A stretch of DNA of 64,000 bases from contig JAFZPZ010000027.1 of NCBI GenBank assembly GCA_017552435.1, forward strand, positions 1 through 64,000. Direction: 5' to 3'. How positions within the stretch are numbered: the stretch's first letter is position 1; each line of letters starts with the position of its first letter. Under the pieces are notes generated by a model. It was given only the letters and a program-made list of their open reading frames with translations. It did not search any database and had not been told where the DNA came from. A program made the translations under genes and the position numbers. The stretch is from Bacteroidaceae bacterium (lineage in GTDB: Bacteria; Bacteroidota; Bacteroidia; Bacteroidales; Bacteroidaceae). This document shows positions 54,873 through 64,000 of the stretch, one piece after another.

Positions 54873-57122
54873 ATGAAAAGGATGTCTTGCCTGTGCTTGA
54901 AAGGTGCGAGGTCCCGCCTGCGCCCGAGCGATGCGAAGAGCTTTTGGGGTTGGCTTGTGAATGCCTTCAGAACGAACGCCAGTTTATCGCTCATCATTGC
55001 TGCGGCATTGTTGCTGGAGTTGTTATCAGCAGCACAGTACTATTATTCACACCATCTGATGGAGGATGAGTTGGAGAAGCGTGCCGAGATGGAACTGACA
55101 ACAAAAGCTATCATTGCGGACGGAATGATAAATAATTCGGAACGATCCCTCAAGAGCCACATTATGGAGGTGAAGAAGAGCCTTGCCTATCCCGACTCCC
55201 TACCGGGCATCCTGGCATGGATTCTCAAGTTCTCTCCCAATCTGAGGGGATGCGGCATCGCATTCAATCCAGGCTACTACAAGGATAAAGATTACCTGTT
55301 CGAGCCATACGCGCTGAGAACAGACAGTGGCATCCAGCGCCTGCAAGTGGCCGGAGAAGGGTTCGACTACACAAAGGATGGCTTCTACAGGTACATCGAG
55401 GAGAAGAAGACTAACAGCTGGGTTGGGCCATACGACGACGCCTATCTGAAGAAACAACTCATCACCTATGCCGTGCCTATCTACGAATTCACAGGAGACA
55501 CGGTGGCTGTGCTCGGCATCGACATCGAAACCCAAAGGCTGAGCGATACGCTCAACTATAGGCACATCTATCCGTCGTCGTTCGACCTCCTGCTCACAAA
55601 GGATGGCCAACTGATAGCAGGCCCACGTGACCCCAGCTTGAATAAGAAGGTGGAAGACGTAATCCGTGTCATCAATGACAGCACAATCAAGAAATCTTGG
55701 ATTAAAGAGAGCAGAATGCACACGACTTCCTATTATGACGAGGAGGCAGGCGACGAAATGTCCATCTTCTTTGCCAACATAAAGGAAGACCCGCATTGGC
55801 AGATTGCCGTAGTGTGCTATGACGACGAGGTATATGGTTCGCTCAGGGCACTGCGGATTCGTTTACTTCTGCTTTCCATGCTGGCTTTCGGCATACTGCT
55901 ATTCATTGTGGGATTCTTTGCGAGGAACGAGGTGAAACTGAAACAGAAGACTCTAGAGGAAGAGCGCATAGCAAGCGAGTTGCGTGTGGCCAGTCAGATA
56001 CAGCAGAGCATGTTGCCCCCCAGCCACCTGCAAACAGACGATGTGAATATCAGCGCTTCGCTGGTGCCGGCCCGTGAGGTGGGCGGCGACCTCTATGACT
56101 ACTTCATCCGCGACGAGAAGTTGTTCTTCTGTATTGGCGATGTCAGCGGCAAGGGTGCACCATCGGCCATGCTGATGGCTGTAACCCGTGCGCTGTTCCG
56201 TTCAGCATCGGCTCATGAGAGTGTTCCCTCTCGTATCATGCAGTCTATCAATGAGACTATCTCTCAAGGGAATGAATCAAATATGTTCGTCACCCTATTC
56301 ATTGGCGTACTCGATCTGCCCACAGGCCGCCTGCGTTATTGCGATGCCGGTCACGACGCTCCTATTATAATTGAGAATGGGAAATTGACTATTGATAATT
56401 GTAATCCACATCTTCCCATCGGTGTGTTCGATGACGTGAAGTTTGGCCTGCAGGAGACTCAGCTACAGCCCGGCAGCACCATCTTCCTTTATACCGACGG
56501 ACTGACGGAGGCGAAGAACGAGGAGCGCAAGCAATTCGGTCTGGAGCGCGTAGAGTCGGTACTCGGTACCCAGGTCGCCAAGCAGCCCCAGGAGATACTT
56601 GAACAGGTCACTGAGGCCGTCCACGGATTTGTGAAGAATGCAGAGCAGAGCGACGACCTGACAATGCTCGCAATCCGCTATACCCCCAAACAGTTTAAGA
56701 GCAAGTTGACGGAGACACTTGTGCTGAAAAACGATGTCCATGAGGTCTCGCGCTTCAGCAGTTTTATAAAGCAGGCAATGGAGAAATTGAATATTGAGAA
56801 GTCACTGGCCCGCAGGTTGCGACTCGCCGTCGAAGAGGCGGTGGTAAATGTCATCGATTATGCTTATCCTGCCTGCACCGAGGGTGAAATTACGGTCAGA
56901 ATTATGTCCGACGGCCAGAGACTCCATTGTCAGATAATAGACTCTGGTGTACCCTTTGACCCTACAGCGAAGGAAAAGGCCGACACCTCACTCTCGGCCG
57001 AAGACCGCCAGATAGGTGGATTGGGCATCCTGCTGGTGCGCGAGCTAATGGACAGCATTAACTATGAACGAACTGACGGCAGGAACATCCTGACGCTCAT
57101 CAAAAGGATTGGAAAACAGTAA
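54873..57122 (+). CDS. Membrane sensor SpoIIE-type phosphatase with HATPase kinase domain
   Basis: 749 aa. One N-terminal TM (about 35-55), an extracytoplasmic dCache-like sensor (about 60-320), a second TM (about 330-350), then a short coil with no clear HAMP, a PP2C/SpoIIE phosphatase (VPAREVGGDLYDYF; DVSGKG at 423-428) and a C-terminal RsbW-like HATPase (EEAVVNVIDYAY from 653; GGLGILLVRELMD). It thus joins both arms of a partner switch, a phosphatase and an anti-sigma-type kinase, in one receptor. A heptad array (56366-56405) encodes IIENGKLTIDNC within the phosphatase. The STAS gene follows in 39 bp. Confidence 0.92.
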   Translation: MKRMSCLCLKGARSRLRPSDAKSFWGWLVNAFRTNASLSLIIAAALLLELLSAAQYYYSHHLMEDELEKRAEMELTTKAIIADGMINNSERSLKSHIMEVKKSLAYPDSLPGILAWILKFSPNLRGCGIAFNPGYYKDKDYLFEPYALRTDSGIQRLQVAGEGFDYTKDGFYRYIEEKKTNSWVGPYDDAYLKKQLITYAVPIYEFTGDTVAVLGIDIETQRLSDTLNYRHIYPSSFDLLLTKDGQLIAGPRDPSLNKKVEDVIRVINDSTIKKSWIKESRMHTTSYYDEEAGDEMSIFFANIKEDPHWQIAVVCYDDEVYGSLRALRIRLLLLSMLAFGILLFIVGFFARNEVKLKQKTLEEERIASELRVASQIQQSMLPPSHLQTDDVNISASLVPAREVGGDLYDYFIRDEKLFFCIGDVSGKGAPSAMLMAVTRALFRSASAHESVPSRIMQSINETISQGNESNMFVTLFIGVLDLPTGRLRYCDAGHDAPIIIENGKLTIDNCNPHLPIGVFDDVKFGLQETQLQPGSTIFLYTDGLTEAKNEERKQFGLERVESVLGTQVAKQPQEILEQVTEAVHGFVKNAEQSDDLTMLAIRYTPKQFKSKLTETLVLKNDVHEVSRFSSFIKQAMEKLNIEKSLARRLRLAVEEAVVNVIDYAYPACTEGEITVRIMSDGQRLHCQIIDSGVPFDPTAKEKADTSLSAEDRQIGGLGILLVRELMDSINYERTDGRNILTLIKRIGKQ
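56366..56405. repeat. In-frame short-word array in the SpoIIE gene
   Basis: ataattg, agaatgg, gaaattg, actattg, ataattg: 7-nt words of the caattg family, translated within a loop of the phosphatase domain. Confidence 0.7.
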
Positions 57123-57160
57123 ACAAGTAAATAGCAAATCATTAAATCGTAAATTACAAA
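57123..57160. repeat. Degenerate heptad run before the STAS gene
   Basis: aagtaaatagcaaatcatta followed by aatcgtaaattac: words near aagtaaa/aatcgta with period about 7, ending at the STAS start. Confidence 0.5.
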
Positions 57161-57161
57161 G

Positions 57162-57464
57162 ATGGACACAAGAATTGAAGAGACCGAAGGCAGGTATGTT
57201 GCCATATTAGAGGGAGAAATGGATACGGCCGCCGCAGTTGAGGCCGAAGAAGTGCTGAAACCACTCTATGAGGCTGGTGGCAAGGATGTAGTTATCGACT
57301 GCACTGGGCTGGAATATATCGCTTCCAGCGGCCTTCGCATCCTGCTAAGCATTTTGAAGGGCGCAAAAACCAGCGGTAGCCGCGTGGTGTTGCGTGGCGT
57401 GAACGACGATATCAAGAATGTTTTCAAACTGACAGGCTTCATCAGTATCTTCGAGTTTGAATAA
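57162..57464 (+). CDS. STAS-domain anti-sigma factor antagonist
   Basis: 100 aa. The STAS fold has the phosphorylatable serine in LEYIASSGLRILL (Ser55/56). It is probably the substrate and output partner of the upstream phosphatase/HATPase protein: dephosphorylated STAS would bind its target and release it. No sigma factor is adjacent, so the target is unknown. The barrel gene begins 25 bp after its stop. Confidence 0.9.
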   Translation: MDTRIEETEGRYVAILEGEMDTAAAVEAEEVLKPLYEAGGKDVVIDCTGLEYIASSGLRILLSILKGAKTSGSRVVLRGVNDDIKNVFKLTGFISIFEFE

Positions 57465-57489
57465 TGATATGGGAAGATATAATACAGTA

Positions 57490-59739
57490 ATGAGACGTTT
57501 TTTGTTTAGCATTGCATTGATCACTCTGCACTCTGTGCTCTTTACTTTTGCAGGTCAGGCGCAGACTGATTCTACAATTGTAGAAAGCCGTCAGGCCGAT
57601 GATCGCAATGTGATGCTCGATGCCTCGGCGTCGGCCAAGCCACGTGACATCCCTATCGGACTTCCCGGCGAGACGGGTGGCACCATGATTATGGAGGATG
57701 GTATGCCGGTGGCATCTACGTGGAGCCCCGTCTATCCATACGTCCATTGGGCGGGTGGCAGCAGCTACGCCGACGTGGGACTTATGGGCATTGAGGAGAC
57801 CGCACTAAGAACCGGCGTACTGGGATTCTCCGTGGGCAGCCATACGGTCCTTGGTACAGATTCGCTGCACGGCACGTTGAGCGCTAAGACCAACAACGAT
57901 GGACTGATTCTCCTGGACGGCAACCTGAACGGTGCCCTGGCCCGCGGATGGTATTTTACTGTCGGGGCCTATGCCAATTTGGACCCTACATCGGTGCATC
58001 CCAAGCATGTCACTTTTGTCAACAACACCCAGATATACAAAGCCGGACTGACATACCGCTGGGGGCGTTCGGAGGCATCGCTGCTATATAAACTTACGGT
58101 GAACCGCGACGGCCTGTTTGGTTGCGACCGGGCACCGTTCATCTACAACGGCGACGGAAGCATAGGCCAACTGAACGGCTTCCGTTTGGGACGCGACTCT
58201 TATATGCCCACTGATGTGGCATTCACTTACATGGATTTGGAGAACGGGCAGCTTGTCAGCACAAACATCAACGACGAGAACCGGCGCTTCATCCACGACC
58301 TGACGTTTATGATGACTAATCGGCTGAACGACGCTTGGAGTGTGGAAAGCCGTCTACATCTGACGGGAACAAAGGACATGGCTATGATAGGATTTTCCGA
58401 GACGGGGATAGACCAGATCTCAGCCGGACGGGATGCCCAAGGACGGCGCGTCACCACAGCTGATGGCTGCGACTATACCGGCCTAATGCAGCAGCGGCTG
58501 CTGTTTGCCCAGCACTTCGATTTCTTCGAAACGCTGGCGCAGAGCGAACTGGTCCGCAGGAAGCATGGCCGCCAGACGAATCTGGGAATAGGGTATTGGT
58601 TTTCGTACCAATATGCCAGGGCGGCCACTGTGACCATGGCCCAGTGCGTGGAAAACGACCCCAGAAGGCTGATGGTGGACGGTCAGCGCCAGTGGGACTA
58701 CAACAGTTCGGCTAATTACGGACGGGGTCGTGAGCACTTCCTGAGTTTCTATGCCATGGAGGACTGGCAGGTGGCGCCCAAGTTGAACCTCTACTATGGG
58801 CTGCGGGCAGAGCTGTTCCACAGCGACTATGACCTGGCTGTGAACTACATGGACGGCCAGACCAACAATTCGCGGCACAGCGGATTCTATACGGCTGACG
58901 GCACGGTGAGCATCAGCAACCACAGGCGGACAAAGATGAACATCACAGGTGTGGCGCGTGCCAACTACAGGCTGGCAGGTCCCCTCTTCCTCTCGGGGGA
59001 ATACATCTATCTGAATCAGCAGCGGCGCTTCGACCAGTTCCGTTTCGAGACGATGCCCAGCGACAGACCCTACGTGAAGCAGCTTCTGCGCTTCGGCGTC
59101 AGCTACGAGAAGGCGTGGCTGCGGGCATCGGCCATGCTCAGTTACATCAACAGCAGAAATATTGGTTCCACTCAGTATTTCACCAAGCAAATAAATGGCG
59201 TCAGCGAGACACAGGGAAAGAATACCACGTATGACATCGGTACTCTGGGTATTACGGCCGATGCTACAGCCACATGGGACGGCTTGGCCATGCATGTGCT
59301 TGCCACGTATCAGGAACCCCGGTACCGCAACTTCTGTGTTCCCCTCACCTTCAGCGACGGTTCGACAGTGGTCCTGGACTATAATAGCAACTATGTGACG
59401 GGAATGTCCAGGGTGCTGCTGGAACTGGACCCCAGCTACCGCCTTGGTGACTGGCGGCTTTGGTTCAGTGCACGCTACTACAGTCGGCAGTACGCATCGC
59501 TGGTGGGCAACGTTTATTTCGACGGTCACTGGGAGACGTTTGCCGGACTGGACTGGACCGCCACCCAGCGACTCTCGCTGGGGCTGTCCGTTACCAACCT
59601 CTTCTGCCAGAGCGGAGCCAATGGCAGTATAGCAGCAGCCAATACCATCACAGACAATTCGTTGCTGCAGGGCTATTGTACCGCGGGCACCTTCATCCGC
59701 CCTTTCACGGTCAGCCTTTCGGCCACCTATAAATTCTAA
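57490..59739 (+). CDS. TonB-receptor-like outer-membrane beta-barrel protein
   Basis: 749 aa from the ATG at 57490 (57469 is possible), with a signal peptide (ending GQAQT). A short plug-like segment (PRDIPIGLPGETGGTMIMEDGMPV) is followed by many amphipathic strands and a terminal aromatic residue (LSATYKF). It resembles TonB-dependent receptors of Bacteroidetes but has no TonB box or CarboxypepD-type N-terminal extension that I can see. Its place directly before an NRPS suggests uptake or export of the product, such as a siderophore-like or signalling peptide; this is inference. Confidence 0.8.
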   Translation: MRRFLFSIALITLHSVLFTFAGQAQTDSTIVESRQADDRNVMLDASASAKPRDIPIGLPGETGGTMIMEDGMPVASTWSPVYPYVHWAGGSSYADVGLMGIEETALRTGVLGFSVGSHTVLGTDSLHGTLSAKTNNDGLILLDGNLNGALARGWYFTVGAYANLDPTSVHPKHVTFVNNTQIYKAGLTYRWGRSEASLLYKLTVNRDGLFGCDRAPFIYNGDGSIGQLNGFRLGRDSYMPTDVAFTYMDLENGQLVSTNINDENRRFIHDLTFMMTNRLNDAWSVESRLHLTGTKDMAMIGFSETGIDQISAGRDAQGRRVTTADGCDYTGLMQQRLLFAQHFDFFETLAQSELVRRKHGRQTNLGIGYWFSYQYARAATVTMAQCVENDPRRLMVDGQRQWDYNSSANYGRGREHFLSFYAMEDWQVAPKLNLYYGLRAELFHSDYDLAVNYMDGQTNNSRHSGFYTADGTVSISNHRRTKMNITGVARANYRLAGPLFLSGEYIYLNQQRRFDQFRFETMPSDRPYVKQLLRFGVSYEKAWLRASAMLSYINSRNIGSTQYFTKQINGVSETQGKNTTYDIGTLGITADATATWDGLAMHVLATYQEPRYRNFCVPLTFSDGSTVVLDYNSNYVTGMSRVLLELDPSYRLGDWRLWFSARYYSRQYASLVGNVYFDGHWETFAGLDWTATQRLSLGLSVTNLFCQSGANGSIAAANTITDNSLLQGYCTAGTFIRPFTVSLSATYKF

Positions 59740-59761
59740 AAAATAACTCATTTCCACAAAT

Positions 59762-62700
59762 ATGAAAACTTTCGCACCATTATCAAAAGTACAATATGGT
59801 CTGTACGTAGAGTGTGTAGCACACCAAGGAGAGGCATGTTATAACTTGCCCTATTTATATGTTCTCGACGGTACTTTGGACGAGGAGAAGCTTTGCCGGG
59901 CCATCGAAACCGCCGTGGCAGCGCATCCGACGCTGTTCACACGTATAGAGCTGAACGATCAGGGCGATCCCCTGCAAACTGTCGATGATACAGAGACGTT
60001 CAAGTTGAACGTTGAATATATTGAGAATTTAGGGCTGGAAGGAAAATCTTTCAACTCTCAACTCTCAACACTCAACTATCTCATTGTTCCCTTCAATATC
60101 TACGAGGACCGTCTCTTCCATATCCGGTTGCTCAGAGATAAGGAGCATTTCTATTTTTTCCTCGACATTCACCATATTATCGGCGATGGCACCACGCTGA
60201 AAGTGATGCTGGCGGATCTTGAGAAGGCATACGCAGGCGAGGCGCTTGAACCAGAGGCCATGACAATGGCTGAAGTGGCCTTGGCTGAAGAAGCACTGCG
60301 CAAGACGTCAGCCTTTGAAGAAGGTAAGCAATGGTATGCCCAGAACTTCGACTGCAGCGACTGCTATACGCCATTGATGCCCGACCTTGACGACCCCGTA
60401 CATTCAGAGGCCTCGATGGTGCGGACGCTTGGTATTGATATGGCGCGGGTAGATCAGTTCTGCAAGGACAACGGCATCTTCAAGAGCAACTTCTTCACGA
60501 CAGCCTACAGTTTCCTGTTGGCCCGATACAACAACGAACAGGAGTCGCTGTTCACCACCATCTATAACGGCCGCACCGACAAGCGTTTCCTGCATTCTGT
60601 AGGTATGACGGTGAAGACGCTGCCCGTGTATGCCAAGTTCGACAACGAGACCAAGGTGCTCGACTATCTGAAAGCCGGTCAGGACCAGATGGGCGGAGTG
60701 CGCAAGCACGAGGCATACGCCTTCAGCGATGTGGTCAACGACCTCGGTCTGCAGAGCAACACGATGTTCGCCTGGCACGGCATGATGTTTGCCGACGAAC
60801 AGCTCTGCGGCAAACCCATGAAGACCATCCGCCTCTGTAACAGCACGCTGGAGGCTTCGCTCTATCTGAAAGCCTTTATCCTGAATGGCAAATATCAGAT
60901 CAAAGCAGAATACAACAGCAACGAGTATTCCGAGGCGCTGATCAGCCAGTTCTTAGAGAGCTACGAGGCCGTGGTGGAGGGATTCCTTACCAAGGAGTAT
61001 CTGCGCGATGTGAACATCACTACGACTTCTCAGATAGTGTTGCTCGACAGCTTCAACGATACCGACAGGCCCTACGACGACACCCAGACCGTGGTATCAC
61101 TGTTCCGTCGCCAGGTCAAGGCCACGCCAGATGCAGAGGCCGTAGTGTTCAAAGACCATCGCTATACCTACGCACAGGTAGATGAAATAAGTGACCGCCT
61201 TGCAGGTTATATCGCATCGAAGGGGCTTGGCGTGGGTGATGCCGTGTCCATTATTATTCCTCGCTGCGAATGGATGGTTATCGCCTCCTTCGGTATTCTG
61301 AAAGCCGGCTGTGCCTATCAGCCCCTCGACCCCAGCTATCCCAAGGAGCGTCTGAACTTCATGGTGAAGGATGCTGCAGCAAAGTTGCTGATTGCCGACG
61401 AGGAGCTGCGCGACTTAGTAGACGAATACCAAGGCGAAGTGCTGCTGACGAAAGACATCCAAAATATCGAAATATCGGAATGTCAACATGTCGAAATAAA
61501 ACCATCAGACCGTTTCATCCTGCTCTATACCAGCGGATCGACAGGCGTTCCAAAGGGCTGTCAGCTGACGCATGGCAACCTGGTGTGCTACTGCAACTGG
61601 TATTGGAAATACTATGCGCTGAAGCCAGAGCACAACGTAGCCGAATATGCCAGCTACGGCTTCGACGTACACCAAGAGGGTATCTATCCGCCACTGACCG
61701 GCGGTGCCACCGTACACATCATCCCTGAGGAGCTGCGACTGGACCTCGTATCGCTCAACGACTATCTGGAGCGCGAACACATCACCCATACCTTCATGAC
61801 GACACAGGTGGGTTATCAGTTTGCGACAAACATAGAGAATCACTCCCTGATTCACATGTCAGTGGCTGGTGAGAAGTTGGCAAGTATCGCTCCACCAGCT
61901 GGCTATCAGTTGCACAACGGCTATGGTCCTACAGAGGCCACTATCATCATTACTGTCTATCCCGTCACGAAGAAGAATGCGGACGTGCCCATTGGCAAAC
62001 CGTTGGACAACGTAAAACTCTATGTAGTCGACCAGCAGGGACGCCGTCTGCCTGTGGGCGCTTTGGGCGAGCTGTGGGCAGCCGGACCACAAGTGGCACT
62101 CGGTTACCTGAACCGACCGGACAAGAACGCAGAGGTATTCATTCAGAATCCCTTCACCACCGAAGAGAAATACATCCGCGCTTATCGCACTGGTGATATC
62201 GTACGTTACCTGCCCGATGGCAACATCCAGTTTGTGGGCCGTAAAGACGGACAGGTGAAGATTCGTGGCTTCCGCATCGAGTTGAAAGAGGTGGAGGCTG
62301 TCATCCGCGAGTTCCCCGGCATCAAGGACGCTACCGTACAGGCTTTCGACGACGAAAATGGCGGCAAGTTCATCGCTGCTTATATCGTCAGCGACTCTGA
62401 AATCGATATTGAGGCGCTCAACGACTTCATTCTCGACCAAAAGCCGCCGTATATGGTTCCTGCTGTGACGATGCAGATCGACGCTATTCCGCTGAACCAG
62501 AATCAGAAGGTGAACAAGAAGGCTTTGCCAAAACCTGTTAAGTCTGCTGCGACTGAGTCGCAACAAGCGATACAGGCCCCGATGAACGTCCTTGAACAAG
62601 AACTTCACGAGATGATTGCGGGTATCATTAACCATTCCGATTTTGGTATCACTACCGTACTTGGCTTTGCGGGCCTGACCTCCATCTCAGCCATCAAACT

Positions 62701-64000
62701 CGCCGTACAGGTGAACAAGCGCTATGGCATCACGCTCGATGCGAAGTCGCTGGTGAAGAGCGGTACGTTGCAGAGCATTGAGAATGAGATACTGGAGCAG
62801 ATGCTCAATGGACAATTGAAAATTGACAATGGACAATTGGACAGCGTCCCTCATAATTCTCAATTATCAATTGTCAATTGTCAATTGGAGTCTGCCCCTC
62901 TGTCCTTTGCCCAGCAGGGTGTATTTACCGAGTGCCAAGCCAATCCTGACGCGGTTCAGTACAATATACCTATTGCACTCCATTTCCCGAAAGAGATTGG
63001 AGAAGAGCAACTGGCCGATGCCGTGCGCAAGGTGGTTGACGCACATCCGTATATCCTGTGCCACTTTGTGGCCGACGGTGACAACGGGATCATCCAGGAA
63101 CCCATTCCAGACTTTACACTCGACATACCCGTCAAGACCATGACGGCCGATGAGTTGGAAGCCTATAAAAAGGAGTTTGTACGTCCTTTTGATTTAGAAA
63201 AAGGACCCTGCGTGAGATTTGAGATTGTTAAAACCGACAAGCTGACACTGCTGGCTGACACGCATCATCTGGTCAGCGACGGTGCTTCTGTCGACCTGCT
63301 CATCACGCAACTCACCCAGGCCCTAGACGGGACTGTTCCCCAAAGGGAGGACTACACCTACTACGACTTCGTACGCGACGAAGAGATTACTCCTGAGACA
63401 GAGCGTTTCTTCGAACAGCAGATGGCAGAGGTCGAGGAACCTACACAGCTGATTCCTGACGTGTTTGTACAGAACCTGCCGCATATCCAGAAGAGCGTGT
63501 TTGTTGCCACTGACATCCAGGCTGTCAAGGCGTTTGCCCAGAAAAACGGCATTACGCCTGCTGCTGTCTATCTCGGAGCAAGCTTCATCACATTTGGCCG
63601 TTACGTATGCGAAGATCTGGTGTCCATCGTGACCGTATCAAACGGAAGAAGCAATATAAAGGTATGGAACACCATGGGAATGTTCGTTAATACACTCCCA
63701 CTCGTGACAACACTCGACAATCACGAAAAGACGGCAGACTTCCTACGTCGTGTGTCGCAGAACTTCTCAGACACCATCGAACACGAGAACTATCCCTTTG
63801 CACGTATCGCCAGCCGTTACGACTTCCATCCCCAGATATCCTATGCCTATCAGATTGGTGTGCTGAATGACTATCGCACCAAGTACGGTGCTGTTGAGAT
63901 GGAAGGACTGGCCCTTGAACTGGCGAAGCTTCCTGTTGCCGTTTATATTGTAGGCACGGAGGGTGACGCCCGGATTAAGGTAGACTACGATACAGCCCTG
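59762..64000 (+). CDS. Non-ribosomal peptide synthetase, C-A-PCP-C..., truncated by window edge
   Basis: 1413 codons, open to the edge. Condensation domain 1 has HHIIGDG (137-143). The adenylation domain has YTSGSTGVPKG (589-599), NGYGPTEA, YRTGD, GRKDGQVKIRGFRIEL and a NQNQKVNKKAL A10 motif. The carrier domain is FAGLTSISAIKL with the likely phosphopantetheine Ser974. Condensation domain 2 has THHLVSDGAS (His pair 1168-1169), and the protein runs on past the window. Starting with a C domain, it either acylates the first residue or receives from another protein. Short-word arrays encode linker at about 96-106, 564-580 and 1015-1042. Confidence 0.93.
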   Translation, partial: MKTFAPLSKVQYGLYVECVAHQGEACYNLPYLYVLDGTLDEEKLCRAIETAVAAHPTLFTRIELNDQGDPLQTVDDTETFKLNVEYIENLGLEGKSFNSQLSTLNYLIVPFNIYEDRLFHIRLLRDKEHFYFFLDIHHIIGDGTTLKVMLADLEKAYAGEALEPEAMTMAEVALAEEALRKTSAFEEGKQWYAQNFDCSDCYTPLMPDLDDPVHSEASMVRTLGIDMARVDQFCKDNGIFKSNFFTTAYSFLLARYNNEQESLFTTIYNGRTDKRFLHSVGMTVKTLPVYAKFDNETKVLDYLKAGQDQMGGVRKHEAYAFSDVVNDLGLQSNTMFAWHGMMFADEQLCGKPMKTIRLCNSTLEASLYLKAFILNGKYQIKAEYNSNEYSEALISQFLESYEAVVEGFLTKEYLRDVNITTTSQIVLLDSFNDTDRPYDDTQTVVSLFRRQVKATPDAEAVVFKDHRYTYAQVDEISDRLAGYIASKGLGVGDAVSIIIPRCEWMVIASFGILKAGCAYQPLDPSYPKERLNFMVKDAAAKLLIADEELRDLVDEYQGEVLLTKDIQNIEISECQHVEIKPSDRFILLYTSGSTGVPKGCQLTHGNLVCYCNWYWKYYALKPEHNVAEYASYGFDVHQEGIYPPLTGGATVHIIPEELRLDLVSLNDYLEREHITHTFMTTQVGYQFATNIENHSLIHMSVAGEKLASIAPPAGYQLHNGYGPTEATIIITVYPVTKKNADVPIGKPLDNVKLYVVDQQGRRLPVGALGELWAAGPQVALGYLNRPDKNAEVFIQNPFTTEEKYIRAYRTGDIVRYLPDGNIQFVGRKDGQVKIRGFRIELKEVEAVIREFPGIKDATVQAFDDENGGKFIAAYIVSDSEIDIEALNDFILDQKPPYMVPAVTMQIDAIPLNQNQKVNKKALPKPVKSAATESQQAIQAPMNVLEQELHEMIAGIINHSDFGITTVLGFAGLTSISAIKLAVQVNKRYGITLDAKSLVKSGTLQSIENEILEQMLNGQLKIDNGQLDSVPHNSQLSIVNCQLESAPLSFAQQGVFTECQANPDAVQYNIPIALHFPKEIGEEQLADAVRKVVDAHPYILCHFVADGDNGIIQEPIPDFTLDIPVKTMTADELEAYKKEFVRPFDLEKGPCVRFEIVKTDKLTLLADTHHLVSDGASVDLLITQLTQALDGTVPQREDYTYYDFVRDEEITPETERFFEQQMAEVEEPTQLIPDVFVQNLPHIQKSVFVATDIQAVKAFAQKNGITPAAVYLGASFITFGRYVCEDLVSIVTVSNGRSNIKVWNTMGMFVNTLPLVTTLDNHEKTADFLRRVSQNFSDTIEHENYPFARIASRYDFHPQISYAYQIGVLNDYRTKYGAVEMEGLALELAKLPVAVYIVGTEGDARIKVDYDTAL
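60050..60079. repeat. In-frame heptanucleotide array (ctcaact) in the NRPS first C domain
   Basis: ttcaact, ctcaact, ctcaaca, ctcaact encode FNSQLSTLN in a loop before the HHxxxDG motif. Confidence 0.75.
61456..61501. repeat. In-frame short-word run in the NRPS adenylation domain
   Basis: atatcgaa, atatcgga, atgtcaac, atgtcgaa: period 8-9 words encode IQNIEISECQHVEIKP shortly before the A3 motif. Similar words occur between genes at 9872-9900 and 14549-14580. Confidence 0.65.
62805..62888. repeat. In-frame heptanucleotide array (caattga / tcaattg) between NRPS domains
   Basis: A run of caatgga, caattga, aaattga and similar words, then ctcaatt, atcaatt, gtcaatt. It encodes about 28 residues (GQLKIDNGQLDSV ... 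LSIVNCQLE) joining the carrier domain to the second condensation domain. It contains inverted caattg words that could form a hairpin. Confidence 0.85.

Noticed and set aside
62805..62888. Riboswitch or structured RNA within the NRPS gene
   Set aside because: The inverted caattg words could pair, but the sequence is a short tandem word array inside an open frame and linker; no known RNA fold is recognisable.

Overview
This window is a chromosomal segment of a Bacteroidales bacterium, most likely a gut or rumen Prevotellaceae member. The signs are the Bacteroidetes -7 promoter box (TAnnTTTG) before many genes, families largely confined to the phylum (OstA-like, DUF2851, DUF6261, WbqC, long LepB, GH92/GH76), BspA/GLUG-type surface proteins with a Prevotella-like C-terminal tail, and several TTG/GTG starts. 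I see no rRNA, tRNA, phage, insertion sequence or CRISPR array.

Layout. 1-3.4 kb: a repeat-rich noncoding block, then a Tat-type aldo/keto reductase and a membrane polyferredoxin. 3.5-12.9 kb: guaB, two parvulin foldases, an OstA-like protein, a small membrane protein, mutL and trpS. 13-19.2 kb: a carbohydrate operon (Gfo/Idh/MocA oxidoreductase, DUF1080, GH92, GH76). 19.1-23.4 kb: VanZ-like protein, two tandem NSS transporters and a helix-hairpin-helix protein. 23.5-26.1 kb: a large BspA/GLUG surface protein. 26.6-33.4 kb: DUF6261, queA, zinc metallopeptidase, pfkA and an alpha-glucan phosphorylase. 33.5-39.3 kb: two leftward clusters, greA-HIT-SGNH-mannose-1-P guanylyltransferase and DUF2851-thioesterase-dprA. 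39.4-44.6 kb: dapB, lepB, WbqC, an RluA-like synthase and a PHP phosphoesterase. 44.5-54.7 kb: a 41-bp minisatellite, queG, polysaccharide deacetylase, DUF2723, GH35, GH30 and a methyltransferase. 54.8-64 kb: a rightward operon of SpoIIE phosphatase/kinase, STAS protein, outer-membrane barrel and a large NRPS that runs off the window.

The most unusual property is the repeat content. (i) A GC-rich palindromic element of about 69-74 bp with AGACCCT/AGGGTCT ends sits inside three unrelated genes (comEA-like, queA, rluA-like) without breaking the frame, and shorter relatives lie in at least five more genes and several gaps. (ii) Tandem arrays of short words, usually 7 nt but also 8 or 9 nt, use a different word at each locus. 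They fill intergenic regions, abut promoters and start codons, and run in frame through coding sequence. Three divergent promoter pairs have a heptad array as the shared upstream region.

Other points of interest are a QueG that has lost exactly the four cysteines expected for one of its two Fe-S clusters (a repeat lies where three of them should be), a promoter-terminator-greA leader that could release a short RNA, and the regulator-barrel-NRPS operon. Everything was read by eye; family names rest on motif recognition, not database searches.
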